This document shows positions 1 through 9,800 of a stretch of 64,000 bases of DNA, in pieces; position 1 is the stretch's first letter, and each line of letters starts with the position of its first letter. A model generated the notes under the pieces. It searched no databases. It was not told the origin of the DNA and was given only the letters and a program-made list of their open reading frames with translations. The stretch is from Hofstenia miamia (lineage: Eukaryota; Xenacoelomorpha; Acoela; Hofsteniidae), in assembly GCA_900660155.1 (NCBI GenBank), contig CABFPE010000122.1:972088-1036087 (forward strand). The letters are read 5' to 3'. The translations under genes and the position numbers were made by a program.

Positions 1-778
1 TTCACGTGACACTGATAAGCAAATCTTTGATACATGGGCGGTAAATTTTAGGTCGTCCGAAAGAACAACACCTAGGTGGTTGTGAGTATGTACATATGGG
101 ATAAAGCTGTTCATGAAGCAAATACCAGGCGGGTTAAATCTTGAATGAGGGCGTTTGATCAGCATTGCAACAGTCTTCTTGGGGTTGAAGCGCATGCCCC
201 AGACATTGGCCCAGTTCGCGGCAATCTTGACATGTTAACTGGAAGCCGCAAATGGGCATCGCCATTTTTCTTTTCTTTATGCTGATGCACAGGAATTGTT
301 ACAAATGTCGGCATTTTGTGGTTTTTAGAAACATATTGTTCAAATGATTCCACTGCATTCTTTAACTCAAACATTTGTATGTTGACTGGTACTCAAGCAC
401 GATGCCTTGATACTAAATAGGAGAGTATTAGCAGCACGCAACAAATCATTTGTGACGTCTTCTTTTTTCAAAAGTAATAACTTCTCACTGAATTCTTCAG
501 AATTTGAAATGTATTCACTGGCGATGGAGAGAGGCAGCATTTCATCGATTCTTGAAGATTTAACAAAACTTTCTTGTTCCTTGCGCTCTCTTTGATCGGA
601 GTTTTGGACTTTAACAAGTCCTCCATTAAGATCATTTTGTCATTGGAACTTATTGCATCGCTTTTAAACAAAAAGTTTGAAAATTCTTCTCTCACAGACT
701 TGATATAGCTTCGTGCTGACCCAGCACTTAATTTACTTTTTATAACATCTCGACTGAAACACATTCATTGTTAAATTC
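1..778. repeat. left copy of an identical duplicated block (probable contig overlap)
   Basis: This stretch reads base for base like 2056-2833, as far as I compared it by eye, and ends at a single N at 779. The offset is 2055, so the full left copy should begin about 1.3 kb before the window and be about 2054 bp long. It carries the 5' part of the LINE fragment (1-235), the TAAC target-site base group (236-239) and part of the recombinase-type element. Identical copies separated by exactly one N fit unmerged contig ends better than a recent tandem duplication. Confidence 0.85.
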
Positions 779-779
779 N
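779..779. other. single-N assembly join
   Basis: One ambiguous base separates two identical sequence blocks. This is the same signature as at 12109. Confidence 0.9.
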
Positions 780-964
780 CAAAATGTTTAAAAAATGTTA
801 AAACAAAAATTGTACAAAACTTTCCGTCTAACCGTCTAATTTATCAACATGATTAAATATGCATCTTTCCTCAGTGAGCTATGAAGTGAAAAAACTACGT
901 AAGCTGAATAGATCAAAATCTAAATGAGGATTTGTTTTTTAGTAAATTTAAAACATACTACCAA

Positions 965-1202
965 TTAAGATGTCAAAATCGTGTTTTCATAGAATGAGGT
1001 GAGTTGGGTTAGCTTTGCAATGGCGTCTGGCACATTTCCAACAGCTTGTGAAAATTTATGGTTGATGTAATATTTTTCCTGGACAGGTCGTGAGTGGCAT
1101 AAATAGTGACATACTGCATCACGCTGTTTATCTGTCTGACGTGCAATGGCTAAATGAGTAGCTAAGGTGTCACGCCATAGTGTTGGTAAGAATCCTAGTC
1201 AC
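965..1202 (-). pseudogene. tyrosine recombinase catalytic-domain fragment
   Basis: The minus-strand translation contains LWRDTLATHL followed by YLCHSRPVQEKYY and runs to a stop at 965-967. This lines up with the phage-integrase fold signature R-H-T-F-A-T-H followed by L-G-H-S...Y: the box II arginine, the second histidine and the nucleophilic tyrosine are all in register. It is the C-terminal part of the broken element spanning 965-4460. Confidence 0.65.
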
Positions 1203-1444
1203 ATCTTCATTATTGTTACGATACCTCTTAAAATATTGCGTTAATTGATAATTGGAAATGTATTTATTATAAACAAGTAATGAACACCTTCATTGCAGTC
1301 AATTTCTTTCATTATTCGAATTTTTGAGCACCTGTAATAATTTTCTAATTTTTCGTTTCGTGTAATAGGTCTCAGGAATTGGTGCTGCAAAGTTAGATCG
1401 AATATTTTCAAAAGATGCTTTGAACAACAAAAACATTTTGTAAC

Positions 1445-2290
1445 CATTTATTTATTTAACCATGGTAGTCTGTTGGGCATAACATAAACATATAATTACA
1501 AATTAGGAAACTGGCAAAATGGTGAATCAGCTCGGAGATTAGTTAGAAAAGTCTTAAAGTTTTTCATAGTTGGGTATAAATTCACACATCCATCACGTAA
1601 CAAGTTCAGGAGTTGGATGCAGAGTAGAAACGGGGATCTTCTAAATCGCTCTGTCGTGACATGGCGACGGTATAAAGCGACACATGGGACGTAGTTCATC
1701 CGGCGAAGATTATGGATACAGGTCTTCACTTCGGGGCGGTACTGCAGCAGAGCCGGGGGCAGAGTCTATGGCAAAATTTGAACGCAAAACAGGACAGACC
1801 GAAGTTCCGTCGGTAGGACAGAGTGTTCAGACTTAAGTCATTGTAGATTGTCTCTGGGGTGGTGTCAAGGGGGCCGAGATTGTTGATGATTCGCATGGCG
1901 CGACGCTGTAGAGTTTCTAGCTTGCGGGACAGCACAGGGCCAATGCCCGCCAGGAGGATAGATCCGTATTCAAGATGTGGTCGAATATAGGCCACATACA
2001 GTTTTCGCAGGAGCAGACGCGGAAGAAAACGGCGCAACAGTCGAAGCACAAACAATTCACGTGACACTGATAAGCAAATCTTTGATACATGGGCGGTAAA
2101 TTTTAGGTCGTCCGAAAGAACAACACCTAGGTGGTTGTGAGTATGTACATATGGGATAAAGCTGTTCATGAAGCAAATACCAGGCGGGTTAAATCTTGAA
2201 TGAGGGCGTTTGATCAGCATTGCAACAGTCTTCTTGGGGTTGAAGCGCATGCCCCAGACATTGGCCCAGTTCGCGGCAATCTTGACATGT
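1445..2290 (-). mobile_element. 5'-truncated LINE (jockey/CR1-like) reverse transcriptase 3' part
   Basis: The minus-strand translation holds the end of a non-LTR reverse transcriptase (HLGVVLSDDLKF, YVAYIRPHLEYGS, KLETLQRRAMRI; about 1729-2280) followed, in another frame, by a C-terminal tail (1496-1729, e.g. RRMNYVPCVALYRRH). The 3' end, on the plus strand around 1445-1460, reads as TAAA-like repeats, typical of LINE tails. The direct repeat TAAC lies on both sides (1441-1444 and 2291-2294), consistent with a short target-site duplication. The element is inserted inside the tyrosine-recombinase element. Endonuclease and most of the reverse transcriptase are missing, as expected for a 5'-truncated insertion, and there is at least one frame change near 1728. 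Confidence 0.8.
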
Positions 2291-2833
2291 TAACTGGAAG
2301 CCGCAAATGGGCATCGCCATTTTTCTTTTCTTTATGCTGATGCACAGGAATTGTTACAAATGTCGGCATTTTGTGGTTTTTAGAAACATATTGTTCAAAT
2401 GATTCCACTGCATTCTTTAACTCAAACATTTGTATGTTGACTGGTACTCAAGCACGATGCCTTGATACTAAATAGGAGAGTATTAGCAGCACGCAACAAA
2501 TCATTTGTGACGTCTTCTTTTTTCAAAAGTAATAACTTCTCACTGAATTCTTCAGAATTTGAAATGTATTCACTGGCGATGGAGAGAGGCAGCATTTCAT
2601 CGATTCTTGAAGATTTAACAAAACTTTCTTGTTCCTTGCGCTCTCTTTGATCGGAGTTTTGGACTTTAACAAGTCCTCCATTAAGATCATTTTGTCATTG
2701 GAACTTATTGCATCGCTTTTAAACAAAAAGTTTGAAAATTCTTCTCTCACAGACTTGATATAGCTTCGTGCTGACCCAGCACTTAATTTACTTTTTATAA
2801 CATCTCGACTGAAACACATTCATTGTTAAATTC
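2056..2833. repeat. right copy of the identical block
   Basis: It matches 1-778 exactly by eye. Sequence after 2833 continues coherently into the minus-strand element, whereas the left copy stops at the N, so this right copy is the one to keep in a corrected assembly. Confidence 0.85.
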
Positions 2834-4460
2834 AAAGAGACTGTTAAGCAATGTTTTGCATTTAGAAACGCAAATTTTGGCCATGTCTTCATCATATCCT
2901 TCATATTCCATTAAGTGTTTTTTAAACTGAATTGAAATGGTTTCATTTTTTTTCAGTATTGGCATATATTCTTCTTTTACTTCCATAGTGTCTAATGGCC
3001 TTACCATTTTAGGATCAACTTTCCCACATTCACGTAAATCAGAAATTTCCTTTTCAGAAAGAGTTTTTTTTGGATTTTTTGTCATAGTAACAAAGTTTTT
3101 TTGACGTCAAATACATGGCAATCCAGTCTCACAAATGGTATTTTACAAGATAGACATTTTTTCAACTCACATATTGGAAGTTTTTTATTCTTCTTGCAAG
3201 CGGAATAATGAGTTTCATAAAGCCTTAAGATTTTGAGACAGCTTGCAGCATTGTGGTTATGGTGCTTATTTTATAAATGGCCATCAAATTTTTTATTTGG
3301 TAAAGATGTTACAGATTGGACACTGTATTTTCTTTCCACAAACTCCTGGAACACTTGCTACTATGTTATATTTCTTAGAAGCACCCTTATCTGTAGAAGA
3401 TATCTGTTCATCTTTCATGAAATTTGGGTGACATTTTGGAAATCCTTTGTGCCGAAAGCAGGACCTACAAATGATGTGTAAGCAGGCTTTTTCCATTAAC
3501 ATATTGTTGTTAAACAATTTACAATTGTCACAGAATTTATTTTTAAATGACTTTAATTTTTTTTGAGTCAGCATCTGTTGATTGGAATTTTTCAAGGGAA
3601 ACTTCATCCTCAGACATTTCCTCAGACTGTGATTTTTGTGGTGAAGTCTGCTGCAATACTACTTCTGATTCGACCGACAATTTTACTGTTATGTTTCGCT
3701 CCTCGACAAAACTGTCAAATTCTTCTCTGCTTTTTGGTGTTTGTAATGGTGACAAGGCATTGCGGCATTCTTTACATTGTTTTTGTTTGGGATTCCTATT
3801 ACACATCGGCTCAGAGCAGAAAAACGTTTTGCAACTTGCACAAACATTCTCCGTTTTTGATAGACAATAAATGCATCTGTCTTCATCTTTAGAATTTTCA
3901 TTGAATAATTCCTTTTTGCAACAAATTGTAAAGAATAGATTGACTTGGTTGCATTGTTGAAGGAAATGTTAACGTCGCAAAAGTGTGATGCAATGAAAAG
4001 TAAACAGCGATGCCCGCAAGATCGATCATCGCTGGTTTGATCTCCTCCTATTTTATAATAGCATTCCAATTCTGAAAAAATGTTTTGAAACTTTCGAAAT
4101 ATGTTGGCAGTATTATGATATCTCATCTTGAGATCATAATGAATTTCAATGTTATATTCATCAGCCTAACTTTTGGCGATCAACACTAGAGAATAGTGGC
4201 TCTTTTCATAATATATGAATAACAGAAACTTGTTTCCACTGTAATTGCTCGACTCTTTTGAAGACTTTGCAGTTGATAGCAGGCTTGCCGTTTGAAAACT
4301 GTTAAAACATCTTGGTGAATTTCCTCAAATTTAGCAAGTTTTCAAAATTGGCTACACACTTTTTAATTGTAAACTCTCCCAAACTGCATTTAAAAGAATT
4401 ACTTGGAGCATTTAAAATGGAAGGGGGAACTTCGCCATTTCCAAAGTCCAAAATAACCTC

Positions 4461-5816
4461 AAAATTTTTTTTTTTATAATCGTGATTTAAATTTTTTCAT
4501 ACACAATCGCTCCACAGTTCTTTCAGCATACATGACAAAGGCAAATATAAACAAATATATTCAAACTTTAAAAACTTTGGAGTTGTCTGCAGGACAGCAA
4601 TTGACAAGCAGGGGTATGTAATTATATATCTAAAGCCCCAGTACGTGATCAAAGATTTTAATCTTAAACAACATTTTGTTATTTAAAAATACCAAAACTC
4701 CTTTTTTCTGCTTTCAAAATATTAACAGTTAAAAATATGTAGGTTGAAAATTAGGAGGTTGGTCAAAAATGCATACAACTCTGGAGCTATTACTAAATGC
4801 GATTCATGCAATTGCTCACAAAATAGATTTCACATTTGGTTTGACTAAATCTACACAAGTGCATTAAATATATTCTAACACAGAATTGAAATTACCAGAT
4901 ACATTAACTTCAATATAAAGATTCATATTTAAAAGTTATGTGCATACAAAGTGTAACAATCATTTTGCTTCAAAAGTATTCAACTCGGAAACCTTCATAA
5001 CCATGCATACTTTTCTGATTATTATAAACATAAGATATCTAAATTAGGCTTATATTTCAATTATTAACAGAATTTTTTTACAAAATATTAAAACTTATTG
5101 TGTATACTACAGAATCCATTCAAAGAAGAAAATGCAAAACATTACCTTTCCTTTTCAGAGTGGCTCATTGCTTCATCTAAAACAAAAAATATTTTTGAAA
5201 TACATGGAAGGATTTACTACTATTAGTAATAAAATTATATTAAAATATTTTTTGAATTTCTACGAATGCATAGCATAAATAAAGTTTTTGAACACTCTAC
5301 AACTAGAAAATATAAATTTTACATATTTCTCTACAACCTTATTTTCAAATTTATATCAATTGCTATTAAACAATGCACACATTTAGGATGAGTATGCCAA
5401 TAATCTAAATTACTATATGACAAGGTATAAAATACCAACTACAACTACTTGAGACATACTTAGTTATAAACTAAATTTTTAAAAATAATTAATATTCTAT
5501 TAAAATTTCAAAAAATTTGCAAAACTTTTATTAAATGCATCAATAAATAATTTAGTATTTATTACAAAATTAATTTCGCTATTCATTGTTTTTCATAACC
5601 TCATGGCTATAAATCAATCATTTCCTGTCCATCCTATCCATTGTTCCAACATTACCATCACTTTCTAAAATGCAATATCATATTAAGAAGTAATATTTAG
5701 GTCTATTACATTGCATGTATATTACATAGGGATCACTAATCTGCTCTTTTAATCTGGCTTTGAAATTTATATAAATTTCAATTCATGCTTTTCAAATTTT
5801 TTGTGAACCCGTGCTT
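4461..5816. other. no gene recognised
   Basis: AT-rich sequence without a convincing ORF on either strand. A 31-nt minus-strand stretch near 5145-5180 is flanked by AG and GT, but it is too short to support an exon call. Confidence 0.6.
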
Positions 5817-6046
5817 CTAAATTGTTCGTAAAGGTTCCTTGGTTATATCTCCCTTCTTTTTCATTTCCAGAAGCTTTTTATTGAATTTTTCTTCCTCTCG
5901 GATAAACTTTGTTGCAATGTTGGATTTGTCTTCTTTTCTAAATTTACTTGTATCACTTGAAATTGTTTCCATCTTAGTGACATGCCCTGATTTATTCATC
6001 ACTGTGACTCCATTACCTTTCTCATATTTATATATATATATATATA
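5817..6046 (-). mobile_element. Penelope-like reverse transcriptase fragment
   Basis: The minus-strand reading contains KGNGVTVMNKSGHVTKM followed by ATKFIREEEKFNKKLLEM and MKKKGDITKE. The pattern D/K-KGNG-x-x-x-M-(D/N)-K..Y/H-V-x-K-M, then a helix ending in KKG-x-I-(T/S), is the upstream part of reverse transcriptases of Penelope-like elements and their relatives. The piece begins beside a TA microsatellite (6029-6048) and stops at 5817-5819, so it is a short relic. It could instead belong to a related non-LTR family. Confidence 0.6.
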
Positions 6047-6189
6047 TGCAAAACATTTCATGCACACATATTCAGTAAGGATATTCACAATTTTTTCATT
6101 TTAAATTAAAATTATTATTTATAATTATTCATCACACATTGCCAATCTAATATTAGTAGCACAGCAAATATTTGATTATTAACATTCAA

Positions 6190-6335
6190 AATCAGCTGAA
6201 CGAAAAGCATGCTGTAGTTTGAAGCGATCCAATGTGCAGTACGTAATTTTTCCTTCAACAAGTGCATGGCTGTAAGTGTACTCTTGCACAAAGCGGACGG
6301 ATTATAAAGAGCTGTGGAATATTCTAAGAAATAAA
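6190..6335 (-). other. candidate minus-strand coding patch, unrecognised
   Basis: This patch is richer in G+C than its surroundings and open in two minus-strand frames. One gives SHALVEGKITYCTLDRF and ends in a stop near 6184. The other begins after an AG preceded by a T-rich tract near 6340 and gives TAMHLLKEKLRTAHWIASN. Both look protein-like, but I recognise neither. It could be an exon of a gene divergent from CEP162 or a transposon relic. Confidence 0.25.
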
Positions 6336-6499
6336 AAATATTCTAGAGCATTTTTACCCTTAACTAAGTGCTTACGCTAATGGCTGAAACATTGTTTTTG
6401 CAAGACATCTGCATTTGTATTTTGGAAATCAGGAGCTCACCGTCTATTTGGAACACTAATTCTCAAATTGCATAGTGCATAGCAGAAAGTGTATATAGG

Positions 6500-6513
6500 T
6501 ATATATATATATA
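6500..6513. repeat. short TA microsatellite
   Basis: Alternating TA run. Similar runs occur at 6029-6048, 15391-15407, 21859-21872, 25096-25114 and 32924-32939. Confidence 0.85.
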
Positions 6514-6730
6514 AGCGTCAATAAATAAAACTATTTTGTAAAATTGCTTGGATTTTTAAATACATCCTTGTTTAAAAACTTGTTTAAACTAAATATTAAT
6601 ATGCATTAAATGTGTCACTTATAATTCAATTAAGTGATAGTATTTTGTTTACAGTATTTTGTTTATCGATTTATGGGTGTTGTTCATCCTTTTTAGTGTT
6701 AGATGTAACTTTGAAAGTTTCCGCATTTAG

Positions 6731-6844
6731 ATGAAGATTGCAGTTCAAGCGAAGGAATTCCATGAAAAAGAAGCAATGCTTAAGGAAAACTACGAAAAAA
6801 CTATTATCAACCTGCAAGAAGAAAACTTTGCCCTTACATCACGA
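6731..6844 (+). CDS. CEP162: CEP162 exon a
   Basis: Acceptor GCATTTAG, donor CGA|GTAATA, phase 0 at both ends, 38 codons of coiled coil ([16 protein letters not shown]). It could be the first coding exon (ATG at 6731) or an internal one. Confidence 0.75.
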
Positions 6845-9800
6845 GTAATATTTTGCTTCAACTAAGACTTTGTTTCAATTCTAGGCTTAGTTTCATTAGA
6901 GATATTAATTATGAAATTTCATTTAACTCTTTGAGGCTTGCTTGCACACATGTGCACCATTTTCGTCTATTATATTTATGAAAATTTGCATCGATTTTTT
7001 AAAATATGTGTGGATACTTAATAATTGACATCATAACTATGTGTAGAAATTACAATTTGAGATCTGCTCTCATTTACTTCAACTTTGATTCTTTCTGAAC
7101 CTATCTGGATAGTTTACAAGTGTTGCGACATTTTACTTTATCTCGCAAAGAGTTAAAGATTTAATATATAGATATGGCTTTTAGGTGGTTTTATCAGTTA
7201 AATCTGAGGATTTATAGTAACAAATTCGGTTATGTTATAGACTTCGGTTATAGAGCATTAAAACAATAATTTCAATTTTTTGCAAAAGAATAGTTTTGTC
7301 ATTATGAAATCTCTCTCCGAACATTATATTTTCATCCATATACAAATTTCTCTCGCAATAGAAATGCTATATTGAATATAGCATCAACATTTAATTTAGA
7401 GTGAAAACTGTAATGCACTCCGATGTCTCTTAGAAATTTGTACACAATTTGCAACCCAATACATCTTAAAACTTTTAGTGCATTATGCGAGAATTTATTG
7501 AAATGCTGCTCTTTCGCTTTTATAATATTGTTGCAATATTGAAGCTAAATAGCTGTTAAATAATCGTTTACACATTAAAGCTGTGTTCGAACGATTCCTG
7601 TCTATTTATTGGTTGATCAATTATATGATAAACTGAATATAAAATATAAATTTTGTTAATGGGTTTATTACTTCGAGTTTAAAATTTCTGTACAGCATCT
7701 GTGCTTTGAATTCGACTTTGGCCTGCCGTTGAATTCTCTCAACACTGGTCGTTCGTTATTCAATTACAAAATTTTTAATTATACATGCATCACCACGAGT
7801 CATGAATTTCAATGTTATTAATTTTAGCTTTCGATGAATTTTGCTCCCAGCAATGCGGTAGCTCGTCCGAAGGATGCTGCTGAAGTACAATTACCTGAGA
7901 ATGTATCAGCAAGTGATTGGAAATCTCTTCAAAAACAGCTTCATGAGCAGGAGCAATTGATTGCTGGCTACCAAAAGGAGAATGAAAAGCTTTATGCCGA
8001 GATCAAGACCAAGCGATCGGCTTCTCGAGGTTTCAGTGGATCAGTTGTGAAAGAAAATCGCTCATTACTCGTTGAAATCACCAACCTGAAGTAATTCTTA
8101 AAAAATTTTCCAACCTTCACCAGCTTTAATTTTTACAATAACTTATCCAGTTCATCTGAAAACTTTTATTTCTAATAAAACAATTCATTGGACGGAATAT
8201 CCTTACCTCGTTAAATCAAATTTTTAGGCTTATAGATGTTATCGAATTTTCCTCATGAAGTTTAGGTTTCTATGCCATTTTTAATTTATATGCGTTCTGT
8301 TGCCTTTTAAAATATTTATATAGTTTTGATATATGGTTGGTTTTATATGATCGCTTTAGTAATCATTAACTGACATTTATATTTAGTAATAGTTTTCATT
8401 CAAACACTGAGTTTTCAAAAAGTTGTGTTATACTTACACAAATGTAAGTTAAAATTAAAAACTGCTTCTTCAGGTTATATCTAAGCAAGCATATAAATTA
8501 CCGCAGTTTAGGTACTTGCATATCAACTGTAAGTTGCTAAATATCATTTAAAATCTTGTTTTCGGTTTTAAAAGAACCATTTTTCTCCATAACCTGATCA
8601 TGACTCCATATGGAGTTATCCCCAAATGTTTACTGAAACATATAAAGCCTTTATAAACCACATTTTTTTACTTACAGTTAACCAATGAAAAATTTTCCTG
8701 GCTAATTTTTCAAAACTTATGACATAAAGAGTTAAGTATGGTAGAATAATTAATTATCTATGGTTTTAGATTTTGACAAATTAATTTTTTAATTATGCAG
8801 AAAGAGTTGGTAATGACCGGAATTCAGCTTGTCTCGTAAACAACCTATTTCTGTGGCCAATTTCAGTGTGGATATTTATTTTTTTTCTGATAAAAACATT
8901 ATTACACAAGATCTATGGTAAATATGCAGTTAGATCTTATAAGTTGCTATAGAAGTAGTTTAAGTTGAACGTTGAATTGTACTGATAAATTCAACGATGA
9001 AATTCTGTGTAGACTATTAGACGAATGTCGTGATCAAATGTGCGATTATTTTATTATTTGTGACTAACTGCTATCATTTGGACAGTGAATCATTTCTTTC
9101 AAATTCAAATAATTTATGTAAAGCATTTAATGTGTGAACATTCTCTAGTATCGTCTTTTTCATAGACCTGCACATTAGTTGTTTTTTTGAAAAAAAATTG
9201 TTTGGTTCAATATAACCATGTCAAGTTGAATACTATTGAAACAGTTCTCCCACTAATTAATGACATATTATCAGCACTAGATCAAAGTGTGAGTTTGATT
9301 GTATGAGCAAATTATTTCTTACAATAATAAATATGTTTCATTTGGTGTGAAGGAGTTCTACAATTATTCTACACTAAGGAATTCTGGGGTGATAGTTTGC
9401 TCTACATCAATATGGATAGTAGATGTAATTGCTATTTGACTCGCATTCTTATAAATTCTGCCAGCGATGAAAATGACAAAAGTGGCGTGACCATACATCT
9501 CGCTTTCAGGTATGTTCCGACTCTCCCGTTCATATTGTGAAATCTCCCGACATTTTTTCATTAAAATTACCTAGCACAAACATGCCTAAAAAGAAATTTT
9601 TTAGTTCATGACTGGGTTTTATTTACCTCAACCATTTCGAAAAATCTACGTATTTTACTAGTTGAAGAATTTTCAATATGCTTCATGGATGCATGAGCTT
9701 CGATCGAGAGAGTGCTTTCAATTATGAACTATTTGTGACTTGATATTATAAAATGCGCTCACTTAAGAACCTAAAAGCAACTTCACCTGCAAGATTAATT

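Larger units (their letters stand above)
965..4460 (-). mobile_element. broken tyrosine-recombinase element with zinc-finger/RING-like N-terminal parts
   Basis: Read on the minus strand from 4460 to 965, this is the wreck of one protein-coding element lying in several frames. Its parts in order are: an N-terminal patch (4302-4460, e.g. EVILDFGNGEVPPS), a segment with spaced cysteines and histidines (about 3900-4126), a C-x2-C cluster (3760-3905), a RING-like C-x2-C..C-x-H-x2-C-x2-C..C-x2-C patch (3310-3535), further Cys pairs (about 3090-3230), a helical patch with SARSYIKSVREEFSNFL (2715-2819), and a catalytic tail (965-1202). A LINE sits inside it (1445-2290). The catalytic tail identifies a tyrosine recombinase. 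Crypton-type DNA transposons encode only such a recombinase; DIRS/Ngaro elements would also carry a reverse transcriptase, and I see none here. It is clearly broken, with several interruptions, so it is a fossil. The family assignment is an inference. Confidence 0.6.

Noticed and set aside
5145-5180. Mini-exon on the minus strand between AG and GT
   Set aside because: Only about 31 nt; such AG...GT spacing is frequent by chance and no partner exon was found.
5839-6078. 79-codon plus-strand ORF
   Set aside because: Antisense shadow of the Penelope-like reverse-transcriptase fragment.
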